Origin: Rhipicephalus microplus
Lineage: Eukaryota > Arthropoda > Arachnida > Ixodida > Ixodidae
Assembly (NCBI RefSeq): GCF_043290135.1
Contig: NC_134710.1
Span: 255,303,592 to 255,367,591 of the forward strand
Length of the DNA stretch: 64,000 nt
Direction of reading: 5' to 3'
The translations under genes were made by a program, and so were the position numbers. The notes beneath the pieces are model-generated. The model saw nothing but the letters and a program-made list of their open reading frames with translations. It was not told the origin of the DNA and searched no databases. Positions 42,283-53,517 of the stretch are shown here, piece by piece (the stretch's first letter is position 1; each line of letters opens with the position of its first letter).

Positions 42283-44233
42283 TGTTTGTATCTTCAATTT
42301 TCGTTCTGAACATCTTGCTGTGCCTTTTCATCGGTTAGAACATTCCTGTTATACAATATGTTTCAATAGAAAAACTCAAGTGCGACTATTGCAGTTCATT
42401 CAGTTCGTCAGTTCAAGTGTGAGGACCTTGCGGGGTGATGCGCACCTATTTTTGTGAGTACTGCTGTCTTGAAAAATTACAGCAGGGTATTTACAGACTT
42501 CCTAATAAATCTGTGAATAACTTTAAAGGTCATTAATGTTAAGAATATTTCTAGTACAGCATTCAAATGGATAATACTCATATACTTGTTCATTCATTGG
42601 AAGTACTGGTTTCACACCTCACTAACTGCTGTTTTCCCACTTGGTAGCTTCCTCATGGAAGTCGCTACCTATTGCCGTAAACGGAGAACTCCAGAATTTT
42701 TCTCTTAAAATAAAGAAAAAAAGTGTAGTGATAGAACTTCCATTATGGGAACTCTTTATCTTATTTCAATTGAGGTTGACACTGATTTTTGATTAAAGCA
42801 CCACATTGTGCAAAATGAATCTCAATCGGAACCAAAATGCCTTTTTAAATATATTTTTCTTGTAAAATATAAAAAATTGAGAAGTTTTTAATGTAAAATC
42901 AGTGAAACTTCGATTATACGCCTCCCGGTTTCGTGACGATCTGCATTTCACGACGAATTGATTTGGTCCAGCCTAAATCCCCCTAGAAACAATGTATTAA
43001 AAACATTGGTTATACGACGCAGTTTTACGCCGACATCTGATCTTACAACGACTTTTAGATTTCGCCGGAAAAAAAAACACCTTTACTCGAATTAAATGTC
43101 GACCAAATATTTACGAATGCAAAATATAAAGTTGTGTACCCCAAGATGGACTACAGGAAATATTGTCATTTTCATCGAATGGAAAAGTTATTCTGCCGGG
43201 AGCTCATGCACTTCTACATACACCTCGATCACGTGCATACGTATCCTGGGTCGTTAGCTAGTCAAGCTCTATTCATATAGAGTAGGTTCAGCTGACCAAA
43301 AAGCTGATATTTTCCCATTTTCGGTCCGTGGAAGCATTTCGTGGTCGGCATACGGCTGATCTTCTGCCTCTGTCATAGTCGCAGTCACTGGTTTGCGCAC
43401 GCAGATGGGTAGTACGTCACATCTACTTTCGCCATGCAAAATTACTTTCACTTGACATCAACGTTCATAACAGCGTGACACTGCTAGTTGCACTTCACGA
43501 GGCAACACCGCTCAGTTGCGCATATCTCAGTCGTGCACGAACGCATTGTACACCAATGCCTTCTAGAAAACTACTAAAAATATTGCTTCCTCTATGCCTG
43601 GAAGCAACGTTTCTAGAACTAGGTAATTTGCTAAACTCCCCGCGTCAGACGACCCGTCACACGTCGCCAAGACAATTCCTGGTTTGATGGCGCTAGCGGC
43701 GCAACAATCTTCCGCTAGCAGACGAAAACGCGCAGTCGTCGTGGCAAGACGCTGTGGCGGCCGTTCCGAAAGAGCTTTGGAAACAGTACATTATAAAGAT
43801 TTCTTGTTGTGCTGCCGCAGAAACTTGATACTGCGTAATCTTTCAGTGGTGTATACTGCGTAATATTATAGACATATACAGTATAATGATGGCTTTCTGA
43901 ACTGCCCACGATAAACGATGCTTGATAGCATAACATACGAGTCTGTCCATTTGGTGCTAGTTGGTGTACGTTCTCAATTAGTTTTAGGCGCAAAAAACAA
44001 TTACAATGTCTTGTATTCTCACATGTGACAGTGTTTTTTGTGCCTTAAAATAAATTGCAACTATATGTGGCGCAATCCCGTGGCTTTTCTCTGGTTCTGT
44101 AGTCAGCTTTTTTTTTTTTTTTCATGTCAGTCACATTCTTTAGCCACATAGGTCATCGAAAAGCTGCGCGTGGGGCGCTTTTCTTAAGCATGTCTTTCCT
44201 CTTATTCTTCTTGAGATCCTCTAATGAAACCTG
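42283..44233. other. Intergenic or intronic, no confident gene
   Basis: Contains a pogo/Tigger-like terminus at 42900 and one member of a 32-bp inverted pair at 43604. A 60-residue minus-strand frame (43451-43269) has no known motif. Confidence 0.4.
42900..42960 (+). repeat. Pogo/Tigger-like terminal sequence (left type)
   Basis: CAGTGAAACTTCGATTATAC followed by ACGAC motifs (GGTTATACGACGC at 43008). The complement of 46797 leftward reads CAGTAGAACCCCGATTATAC. Both belong to one terminal-repeat family. Confidence 0.55.
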
Positions 44234-44485
44234 TTAACACAGCTGAAAGCTTCGAGCAGGGACCACATCAGACGACTTTGGGGTATCAGTGAGCGCTTCG
44301 TAGCCATTACTCACGAGGCTGCTTGCTGACGCATTTGGACAACATGAACACACTTTCAGCTTTTCTATGTCCTTCAGAAGTACGGCCGATGAGGTGATGG
44401 TATCTGCATTGCCGAGTGACTTGGCTAAGCGATGGTGACGGCTACTATAATGGTGACTGTCATGTCTTTCACGACGACTACGCAT
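44234..44485 (-). CDS. Possible first coding exon, unknown gene
   Basis: From ATG 44485 the frame MRSRRERHDSHHYSSRHHRL, SLGNADTITSSAVLLKDIEK and so on is balanced and non-repetitive. A strong donor (AGCCTC/GTGAGT) occurs after 57 codons at about 44314; read through, it stops after 83 codons. A CRE-like TGACGTC lies about 50 bases upstream. No downstream exon was found. Confidence 0.3.
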   Translation of the reverse strand: MRSRRERHDSHHYSSRHHRLAKSLGNADTITSSAVLLKDIEKLKVCSCCPNASASSLVSNGYEALTDTPKSSDVVPARSFQLC

Positions 44486-44758
44486 TTTTCCACAAATAGC
44501 GCTCTTTTTTTTTCTTTGAGCACTAAAAGCACTACATGACGTCTTGTCTCGCCATTATCAACAACTTTCCGCCAACAAACAGCAGGCAAACAATTTCTAT
44601 GTCTTGAAGCGAAATTATGACGCCGCTTGTTGATGGCATGTCGTAGCTTATTTCACCGTCTTCGAGCTCAGTGCTCGAAGATAGTCACTTCTTTTTAACC
44701 GATTATATTCTGGAAAGTACCCCACTCCTATTGGGCAGCTTTCGCTTCTTTGTCGCAG

Positions 44759-44860
44759 GTTTTGAAAGGTAAGCGGGCAAATTTGGAATATCCGTGGAAC
44801 GCATCTTCCGATGAGGTCCCACTTTCCTCTGGTGGTTTGTACCTTCTTACTATTGATGAC
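44759..44860 (+). CDS. Internal exon of a plus-strand host gene
   Basis: Acceptor CTTTGTCGCAG, donor GATGAC/GTGAGT, 34 codons in phase 0 at both ends: VLKGKRANLEYPWNASSDEV, then PLSSGGLYLLTIDD. Direct joining to the exon at 47097 would keep the frame, so it may belong to the same gene. Product not recognised. Confidence 0.6.
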
Positions 44861-45664
44861 GTGAGTGAAAGTCCTCAGGATGTCCTCCTAATAAAAGTGC
44901 ATATCACACACACGTGATGTGCTGGGCAGTTTCTTATCCGCATGAGGAATAGGGTGGTCCCATGCCTCTCGCTGCTCAGGTACACGCGGGGCAGAAAAAA
45001 TGTCGTGGTGTGTCTCATTCTCTGTAGCCACTTGTACAGCCGGGGACGCAACAACCACTTGTACAGCCGGGCATGATGAAAACACGCAACACATACAAAG
45101 CAGAACAGGGCACGCTGAAGCACAAAACTGTTCACGCAGAAAGAAGCCTCCACGGATATCGAAGCACATGCACAGCCGACGGAGGTTACGGGAGTGGCGC
45201 CACTGGTAGGTATAGGTGTTCTGTGGTGACACGAGCGAGCATGCAGGCATGGTGGCTAGATAATGCAGTGAGTGAATCCAGATGCGACAGCAGCGCCACA
45301 TTTGTCTCTGGCAGCGGCGGCGCCGCGCAACATCACTCGGTTTTGCAACTTACCTAGTTCTAGAAACGTTGCCTGGAATGTCGCTCTCTTTTCACATGGA
45401 AGCCTCCTGCCAGCACGCAAACTCGGAGGCCATGCCTCCTGCTTTGTGTAGCAACCGGCCGCCGCGTGAAGCTGCTCGCCTCCGTACTTTCCTTCATTGT
45501 AGTGTACTAGAATGTGGCCCCATATTTTAGTACACTATACCTTCATTCATGCCTTCGTACATGGAGGAAGGAACCTCCGTGCCGCTCAGTCACGTGACAT
45601 AACCATACCGCTCTGTCGCATGACATCACGGCTGCTCGGAGGCAACTGTGAGAGCCACGGAGGA

Positions 45665-45770
45665 AGCAAAGGTGGTGGTGGTAGTGGTTAGAATGAAAAG
45701 GAAAAAGGCACCTAATTTCTGTCTGCCTTCAGGCGACACGGCGCAGTGCCTTATAGGGGTGGGAGGAAGG
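45665..45770 (-). repeat. Dispersed repeat with GGT-rich edge, copy 2
   Basis: GGTGGTGGTGGTAGTGGTTA, then GGCACCTAATTTCTG and CACGGCGCAGTGCC. It parallels 39483-39560. Sequence to about 46100 may belong to the same element. Confidence 0.5.
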
Positions 45771-47096
45771 AGGGATAAAAAGAATAGAAGGAAAATAGAC
45801 GGAGAAGAAGACAGCCAAGCGAGAGAAAAAGAAGGAGATAGGAAAGTGGGGATCCGGTCGAAGTAGTCCAAGGGCGGGGTGCCACAATGCGAGAGCTGCA
45901 CGGCGTCAGGAGACCGCGGAGGGCGAACCAGTCGGCGGGAGCTACGCTGATGTCGGAGATCGCGAGAGCACAACCGTCCAGCTTGAAATCCTGCGAGCGA
46001 ATCGAAGCAAAGGAAGGGGAAAGCATTGCTGTGTTCGCAGGGGGTGGCCGTCGGAGACGCTTGCCTTCGTACCGAAGGAGGAGGGTAAAATCAGAGAGTA
46101 GGGCAGCGCGTTCCCGGCTCACGTTCTAGGCATAATGTTTTCAGGAGCCGTTGTGTTACAGTGTTCGTTGTGTACACAAACCCATTGTCCGTCGCCATTT
46201 ATGCAATAGCGCTGACACTGCGTGTGACTCTTCTAATAAGAAGCTCTCCGCATCGCGGTTTCGGTTTCGTTTTCACTCGCAGGCAACAGTAATTTAATCT
46301 TCCCTTACTGCAGAGGCAGAGATTTGTGCCGTGCGCTTATTCAGGTCAACGCCTCCTCAACAAGAAGCCTGCGACATCGCATGCTTTTTTTATGGGGACG
46401 GGAGCAGAGCCGTATATTTCAGTGCTTTCTCTGCAAGGAGCACTCGCAGCCGACACTACTACTTCCACTTGAATCAAAAGTGACGCCATTAAAAACACGA
46501 CTGTGCTTCCTCCGAGGCGGCAGTAGACATTGCTTTAATCTAAAAAAATGCACGGTTTAGCCGTCGAGACTGTTTGGGCAGCGGAGGAAGAGAGAAAATG
46601 AGAGGGCCGGGAACCAGCTTTTCGGCTAACGTCACTGGCATCTTTCTAAAGGAGGCATTGTTCAGACAATCTGTCCCCGTTTTATGGGCAAGGCTGGGTG
46701 TCCCGATCTATAATCTTAGTTTTTGTATTATACGACACCCTGGTTATACGACAGTTTTGCGTGGTCCCCTAAAAGTTGTATAATCGGGGTTCTACTGTAT
46801 ATCTTAATTTCGTGAAGTAAGTAATTAGTGCAATATTGCAAAAAAAAAAGAATACTAACACAGAACATTCCGGTGAAATTCTTCTTGACGTTCAAGGTAG
46901 TAAAAGTGCAATGATTTGATTAAGGTTCGAACAGCTTTCACAGTACTCTCTGAATAAAATTTCTAACAAAACAACACTCGGATGAGTTTTGGTAAAAACT
47001 TAATTCCACATGAGGAAATTTTTTTCACGAACGTATTTAGCAGTAAGCTGTGTTTAATGCTTTAAGATGGCATTTTTTTTTTCTGTTGCAATTGAG
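45771..47096. other. No gene recognised
   Basis: A GA-rich stretch (45775-45850), then unique-looking sequence, then a pogo/Tigger-like terminus ending at 46797 (CGGGGTTCTACTG, then TA). Confidence 0.4.
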
Positions 47097-47169
47097 ATGA
47101 TCACCAAAAGGGCTGAGATACTTGGCAAGGAATTTGGAATCTCTTTGCCAAAAGGACATCCAAGTAAAG
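47097..47169 (+). CDS. Host gene X, exon A
   Basis: After a T-rich tract ending ATTGAG, the frame MITKRAEILGKEFGISLPKG HPSK ends at AAAG/GTACTA. The length (24 codons plus one base) leaves phase 1, exactly what exon B needs. The protein family is not recognised. Confidence 0.6.
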
Positions 47170-47655
47170 GTACTAATTTGCCTAGTTTGATTGTACTCTG
47201 ATAACGATTTATTTTACAAGCATGCATTTATCAAGAGAAGGGAAAATGAAGGTCAAGGTTTCATCTTTAGGTTTTGTACCGAAATCTTCACGCATGACAT
47301 CACAGCTTTCTTAGCGTATTTCTCACTTTTTACCAAAATTTTCTCAATGAAATTTCATGAAACTTGGCATGGTAACTCTACAGCCTATTCAGAGGATAAT
47401 GTACTTAATTTTCACCTTTAGGTTTCATGTATGAACCAGTAGACGCCGTCAAAATCTATGAAATCGCGGCAATTTTATGGTGGCGTCACGACCAGCGTTT
47501 TCCTTTTTGTGCATTTTCTTACTTTTCAAGCGTCCTCTCATGGAAAGACTTGTGTTTTCAGTGTTGAAAAACTGCTGTTTATGAGTACTTGAAAAATCGG
47601 TTTTGTCTTTATATTGTCCCATTGAATGATGCATGGTGTCATATTGGCATGGCAG

Positions 47656-47856
47656 GTCCTTTGTACTATGTTATGAGTCTAACGCTGGAGTCAAGTGGGC
47701 AAGCTAGGTTATCAACAGAAAGCACACTTCAATTAAAGTGCTTTCTACCTAACATAAATGATGCAAGCCGATTGTCACTGGCAGAAGAGTATTTCGCGGT
47801 CAGAGAGCATTCTGTGAACACACTTTGCTGCCGCTCAACTGCATGCATCCCCACCG
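47656..47856 (+). CDS. Host gene X, exon B
   Basis: Acceptor GGCATGGCAG, donor CACCG/GTAAGG, 201 nt. With the base from exon A it reads GPLYYVMSLTLESSGQARLS, STLQLKCFLPNINDASRLSL, AEEYFAVREHSVNTLCCRS. The composition is that of an ordinary folded protein. It leaves in phase 1. No domain recognised. Confidence 0.7.
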
Positions 47857-47937
47857 GTAAGGACTTTAAATGCTTGAATAGAAGGCAGCAGTGGTGTTGG
47901 TTTAAAAAAAAAAGCTTAAAAAAGTTTAAAAAAAGTT

Positions 47938-48302
47938 TAAACAGCAATAACCGTCAATCCAGTCATGTGACTTTCATTCTCAACATGGAAGGGAGTCACC
48001 AATTTCGTCAACTAGCTAAGAGTGACGTTTGGTGTAAGCACAGACAAACCAGAATCTTCAGGAGTCCACACCAGAGTACGCTCATTAATGCCGACTAAAG
48101 AACACCTTTGTGGCTGAACACCCTACATAATATAACACCTCACAGATCATCATATTCATCATTTATGAAACCTAAGCATTGTGTGCGATAGTCATATCGA
48201 CGATTAACATAAGTATTCATTCGAAATAAGGCAAAACCTGTACGTCGGCAATATTTTTTTTGATAAATCTGTAGTCAAATGGCCTTCATTGCACAAATCC
48301 TT
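47938..48302 (+). repeat. Long direct repeat, copy 1
   Basis: About 360 bp starting AAACAGCAATAACCGTCAAT. It is about 90% like 49911-50267 by eye. Both copies lie in introns of gene X, each starting about 80-115 bases after an exon donor. Confidence 0.9.
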
Positions 48303-49736
48303 TAATTACTTACTGTTATTATACATTCTATATCAAACAACCACATTTTCGCTTTCTTTGTTCCTTTTTCATCTGCATTTACGTAAAACATGCGCGCAAA
48401 CTGTAACGATTTCTTATTTGCTATACCAGTGCACCACATTGTTTTTTTTTTTCCTGTTTAGTACTGTCCAGCATAAAATTAAGCATCTTTCGGTGTTATT
48501 AATCTTATTTGCATAGGTGCTCTTATGGGGAGTTGCAAGTCGAAAAATTAAATTTTTTTTTCAAAATCATGTATTTCAGGTTTTATTTGGTTTCACAAGT
48601 TTAGCGTATCTACTTTGTCGACAAAAAACAGAAAAATTTAATGAAACTCAAATAGGTAGAAATTGCTTTTAAAAAGCACAAGCTGGCTACTAAAAAGTAA
48701 AAAAAAAAGCTTATTTCTTAGAGTTTTCCGTAGAAATAGTCCTCTGACTGCTTGCCATTGCATTTCGTATGAGGATTCAACTAAAGCCATATGCTCGAAA
48801 TAATTACGATTGCCAAGCTCTTATGATGGAAAAGAATAATCTTAAAATCTATATTTTCTGCATAGACAACCTTTCACTTATACCTTTATAACAATTTTTC
48901 TCACGATACACTTATGGGCAACTTCTCGAGTTTAGAAATCATGGTTTTGGTATTTCTGATAGCAAATTGAAATTAAATTTTGCCCACAGAGTTTATATTG
49001 TGTGAAGTGCACAAGTACTTCCTTTAAAACTCAATATCGCCTCTACACTTGTTACAAACCTAAAGCAAGCAGTTAGTATGAGCGGAGGACTCAAAAAGTT
49101 CTTGCATTAAATTTTTTTGTCTAGTAAAATGTCTTATACCCACTTTTTCCATAGGTATTTGCATTACATAGGTAATGTAAAGCAATACGAGCTATTAACA
49201 GCTCAGAACCATAAAAGTTTAGTGGCAAAAAGAATTTGCCCGAAAAGAATTCTACTTTACACATCGTCATGACATAAAACGAAAACTGTGCAACTCACTA
49301 TAACACTGATTACATGTTTGAAGTCAGCATAAAAGCATATATATACAATGAAAATTCTTTTCACTGAGCTACAAAATAAGGCAACTTCTTTTTTTTTTTT
49401 TTTCATGTTGCATCACCTCTTAACTTGTTCTTTTGACTTGGATATATGTTCTCATTCCAATATAAATAGCTCAGTTGGCAAAGCACTGCACGCATTATCC
49501 CATGATTCTAGCTTTGGCCCCTACCAGGAGCGAGTCGATTTTCGATCAAATTTCATTCCTTTATGAACTGTCGTCAAAACCTATATGCTGTATCACAAAG
49601 GAAAGATGTTACTTGATGTCATTTTTGTAACAAAAAATATATCGCTTTAACATTCGACTCGGTAATTACATCTTGTCATATAACATTTTAGTTTGAATTC
49701 AGATAAAAGATTGATAAAAGATTAATTTTTTTTCAG
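48303..49736. other. Gene X intron B-C
   Basis: Very AT-rich; it holds a degenerate SINE at 49461-49570 and no exon I can support. Confidence 0.5.
49461..49570 (+). mobile_element. Degenerate tRNA-derived SINE or tRNA pseudogene
   Basis: The A-box TAGCTCAGTTGGCAAAGCAC is well kept (49467). The B box is decayed to TAGCTTTGGCCCCTACC. A GAGTCGATTTTCGATCAAAT body follows. It resembles a common tick SINE head (GGTAGCTCAGTTGGTAGAGC). Confidence 0.55.
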
Positions 49737-49798
49737 CCCTTGCCACTTTGGTCTCAGCTATACCAGTTGCTGGTGCTTCAGTGCATGGTGAAGTTGAT
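49737..49798 (+). CDS. Host gene X, exon C
   Basis: Acceptor TTTTTTTTCAG. With the base left by exon B it reads ALATLVSAIPVAGASVHGEV D, ending GTTGAT/GTAAAG in phase 0. Read through, the frame would continue 26 codons to a stop at about 49878, so a retained-intron ending is possible. Confidence 0.65.
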
Positions 49799-49910
49799 GT
49801 AAAGAGAAAAAGAGGCCAAACACAAAGGCATGCACTTCATAAACTGCCATTCCCACCTGCACGGGGGATAAGTTGAAAGATGATCAAATACAAGAGGGAC
49901 GAAATAGTAT

Positions 49911-50267
49911 GAAACAGCAATAACCGTCAATCCATTCATGTGACTTTCATTCTCAACATGGAAGAGAGTCACCAATTTCGTCCACTAAGAGTGACATTTG
50001 GTGTAAGCACAGACAAACCAGAACACTTCAGGAGTCCACACCAGAGGCGACTAAACAACACCTTTGTGGCAGAACACTCTACGTAGTATAAACACCTCGC
50101 AGATTATCGTAATCATCATTTATGAAACCTAACCATTGTGTGTCATAGTCACGTCGACGATTAACATATGTATTCATTCGAAATAAGGCAAAACCTGTAC
50201 GTCGACAATATGTTTTTTTTGATAAATCTGCAGTCAAATGGCCTTCATTGCACAAATCCTGTAATTT
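49911..50267 (+). repeat. Long direct repeat, copy 2
   Basis: Partner of 47938-48302. It ends TGCACAAATCCTGTAATT against TGCACAAATCCTTTAATT. No terminal repeats are obvious, so it is either a local duplication or two copies of a family. Confidence 0.9.
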
Positions 50268-50369
50268 CCCTTGATGAGGAGCCAAGCTGGTTGCTGTCCT
50301 AAACCAGTCCACATGAGAACATTTTAAAAATAATCCTACAAACAATTAATAATCAGAGCACATTATCAG

Positions 50370-50573
50370 GATGCTGTCAAGCTGATGAGGACGTTTGTAC
50401 CTTTTGAGGACGAGCATTTAATGTCGACTGTTGCCTGGCTGGCTTCAGAAGTGGTATCTGAAACCAGTAGCAGGCACGGAGTACAAGTGATAAAAATGAA
50501 ACCGTGCTTGAAACCCCCAGCATCCAGAAATTCAGCTGCTCAGCTGCTTGAAGACCATGTTACTGATCTCTAA
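50370..50573 (+). CDS. Host gene X, last exon D
   Basis: Acceptor CATTATCAG. It reads DAVKLMRTFVPFEDEHLMST, VAWLASEVVSETSSRHGVQV and so on to a TAA at 50571-50573 (67 residues). Phase 0 matches exon C. An AATAAA at 51022-51027 could end a 450-base 3' UTR. Exons A-D encode about 180 residues. I cannot name the protein; no transmembrane segment or signal peptide is apparent. Confidence 0.7.
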   Translation, partial: DAVKLMRTFVPFEDEHLMSTVAWLASEVVSETSSRHGVQVIKMKPCLKPPASRNSAAQLLEDHVTDL

Positions 50574-51021
50574 CGCCCAATAACGAAACAGGGGAAAATG
50601 AGAAAGAGAGCACAAATACAGAGCGGATCATGTGTTCTGTCCAGCAAAAGCTGCAGTCTGTAGCAGAAATAAGAGTTGGCCTAAAGAGGTTCAATATCAG
50701 CTATGACACCAGTGATTACATTTCTAAAATCATTCTGTGCTTGATTGAAAAACGTGTCAGGGCTGGAAGTTCAATGGTAGTTGATCAATTTCTACTTGTG
50801 ACCTGTATTAAAGCCACTAACATATTACTATCAATTATATTAGGTGTTTTTAAAGTTTGATCAATTACTCAGTATAGCTCAATGTAATTAGACTGCTTGT
50901 TTCAGTAACAAATTACATGTAAGCAGTTACATAACTGACAACAAAAGCTTTTGTTGCTTGAAGTCTCATGAATGTGCCTGCTCAGAAATGCTATCAGAGT
51001 GTTCAATACTTATTTTCTCAG

Positions 51022-51027
51022 AATAAA
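51022..51027 (+). terminator. Candidate polyadenylation signal of gene X
   Basis: AATAAA 449 bases past the exon D stop; the first canonical signal on the plus strand there. Confidence 0.4.
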
Positions 51028-51980
51028 GTTCCGCGATATGTCAGACAGGGCTCGGACCTTCAAAACCATATCCGGTCGTACAGGCATCATTTAATAACCA
51101 GTCTTAATTTAACCTTGTTGGGACGGTCTTGTGATAAAATTTTTTGAATAGGAAAGCCATATAACTTACCTGAAACTCTAATTGTAAATTATATCAGATT
51201 GACTAGCACACTTATTATTTATATGTTTTCCTTTCTTTGATTTTCTCTATTCTGGAATCTTTTAGTCCCGTTCCCCCTCCCTATACAGAGTAGTATGTCA
51301 GTGGTACATAAATGTAGGCAAAATTGGTTTTTTATAGTCTCTTGCACTCTAATGATTAAAACCACCACTGTTATGTGTCAACAGCAAAGGTTATATTGTA
51401 TATCACTGATAAGCAATCGAGTACTATACACATTATTTTCTGCTTTTCACTGGACTTACCAGAAGTGCATCTACATGCCTCAGCAACACTTAAGTGCTGC
51501 ACTTTCTCGATAATACAGACGTGGTCATCTTACCATCAAGAAACAATACGTACGAAGTGTTCACATGTTTCATCAGCCGTATAATTGATATAAGGGGCAA
51601 ATAGAGTAAATTCATGAAAACAAATAAATAAAACAGTCATTGGTTGGGTTAGATGAAGGGATAAGTGCAAGAGAGATTACTTGCCATTACAGGCTGGGCA
51701 CCTGTTTGTAGCCACTCCTTTTCAAAGGGGACAGTACCTTGAGGGACCATAACATGCACTGCACTTGGCTAGCTGTAACACACCTAGTCCTTACTTGATA
51801 GTAGGTATGAAGTGTTTTCTTTCCCACTGAATTTTCTTTTTTCGAATTTGTAAACTGACTTTGATTTGCCAGCTTAACTATTGTAACTATTTTTTGTTTA
51901 TATTTGTTCTATACAAAAAATTTGTGGAGTACATTATGTGGTAAACATTGCTGCAGGACACCTTTAAGGTTTTAAAGCAG

Positions 51981-52170
51981 ATCATTGCTCGGTTCTGGAC
52001 ATTATTTCATTGACTTGGTAACAAACAGGAACTGTTTACCAACAATATTTGAAATAAGACAATATGGTAAACATGCATCCATAATTCTGGAACTTTATAT
52101 GCATGACAATAGCTACTTTGTATTGGCAATAACTGCTACATCTTCGAGGAAGTGCAATCGCCACTTGTAG
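51981..52170 (+). CDS. Possible last exon of another plus-strand gene
   Basis: After TTTTAAAGCAG the frame SLLGSGHYFIDLVTNRNCLP, TIFEIRQYGKHASIILELYM and so on runs to a TAG at 52168-52170. It looks protein-like, but the acceptor tract is weak and no upstream exon was found. Confidence 0.3.
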
Positions 52171-52887
52171 ACGGCAAAATATGAGGTAAGAACACATATT
52201 CTCTTGCATCAAAGAAATTCTTCATTTGATAAGTTGAGCAGCAATTATTGAACTTCCATCCCTATATCTTCATGCAAAGTCAAAAAGTTAAGCTAAGAAT
52301 AATCAGCACAATAGAGTGTGCTGTGATAGAAAAGTGGCATAAAAAGAACAAAGGGCCTTTGTTATGTTCTGCAGCTATGAGTATTAACAACATATATTAA
52401 AATTTATTTGCTGAACAATTTACAACACTGTCAAAATTCTGCAGATCTTCCAATTAAACATAGCTTGCTTCATTAATGACCTGTTACACATAAATACCAA
52501 CAAATAATGCTACTTCTCATGGTCGCCAGAGCCACAAGCACTTCACCATGTTCCAAAATGTGGCACAAAAATGAAAGGACAATACCCACCTCTGCAACTA
52601 AAAAAAAATGCAGTACACCTGCGACCTGATACAACACTAGTGATAACTCTGCTTTCATAATTTTTATGAAACAAATAGTTTACACGTCTGGTCAACCCTG
52701 TAGAGAAATAAGAACGACAATAAAATAACAAATAAGCTGAATGAATTATCAGTGAAGCAGTCTTTTAAAAAGGCAGTGAAGCAGGTATTATTTTGTCTCC
52801 TGTACTCTGAACAGAAGGTGTTGTTGGCCTAATCAGAAGCACAGCTCCATCTAAAGACAAATATGGGAAACACATAAAAGGCAGTGG

Positions 52888-53016
52888 TTAGTTCTGGTAC
52901 AAAGTGCTGCTGAACTCGATATAGTTGTAGGCGCCGAAAATGGATCGACCACACTTTGTATCCACATAGGGTTTCATACATGATAAAAAATAGTTGGCCA
53001 TATCCTTTGTAAGGTT
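52888..53016 (-). CDS. Last coding exon of an unknown minus-strand host gene
   Basis: The acceptor is a strong pyrimidine tract (TTTTTTTTTCTTTTACAG). The 42-codon frame NLTKDMANYFLSCMKPYVDT, KCGRSIFGAYNYIEFSSTLY QN ends in a TAA at 52890-52888. Upstream exons were not found before 54.5 kb. Product not recognised. Confidence 0.55.
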   Translation of the reverse strand, partial: NLTKDMANYFLSCMKPYVDTKCGRSIFGAYNYIEFSSTLYQN

Positions 53017-53295
53017 CTGTAAAAGAAAAAAAAACATCAATGTAGTTCCTGAGATGTAAATCCTCCATTTCACAAATTCCACAACTACAGAGTTCTTAAA
53101 TTCCCAGTTCAAATATGGATTTTTAATTTTGCAGTTCTGATTTCACAGATGCACTTTTATCACATTCATATACCTTCAGCACTTGTAATGAGCAAAAGAC
53201 ATACTTTGCCAAACCTTTCATTCATGGATCTCTTCTTTTGAGAGCACTGTTGACAAAGAAAGCAACCCAGACTATTCAGCCCCGGATAGAACATA

Positions 53296-53517
53296 CAGGG
53301 AACCTTCACTTATGCAGACATTGAAAGTGCAATTGAACTCCTTTAAAAGAGACACTGATATAAAAAGCGAATGGGTATAAGAGACACCAGTATGCCTTCA
53401 GTAAATCGAGGGGGGGGGGGGCAGAAAAATGCATACAATGCGCCCTGCTTATAAGAGACATCTTGTATAAAAGAGAATTGGTGCCTGGAGCATGCCTCTT
53501 ATAAAAGGTTTTAACTG
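53296..53517. mobile_element. Short pogo/Tigger-type MITE
   Basis: The left end is CAGGGAACCTTCACTTATGC; the complement of the right end is CAGTTAAAACCTTTTATAAG. TA flanks both (53294-53295, 53518-53519). 222 bp, with an internal G12 run. No coding capacity. Confidence 0.7.

Noticed and set aside
42900..46797. A single 3.9 kb Tigger element bounded by CAGTGAAACTTCG and its inverted partner
   Set aside because: A well-formed host exon (44759-44860) lies between them, the left flank lacks TA, and no transposase is visible. Two separate partial copies of one family explain it better.
52473..52640. Minus-strand exon VAEVGIVLSFLCHILEHGEV after a TTTTTTTTTAG acceptor
   Set aside because: It lies downstream of the better supported terminal exon at 52888 with no donor linking it; possibly chance in AT-rich DNA.
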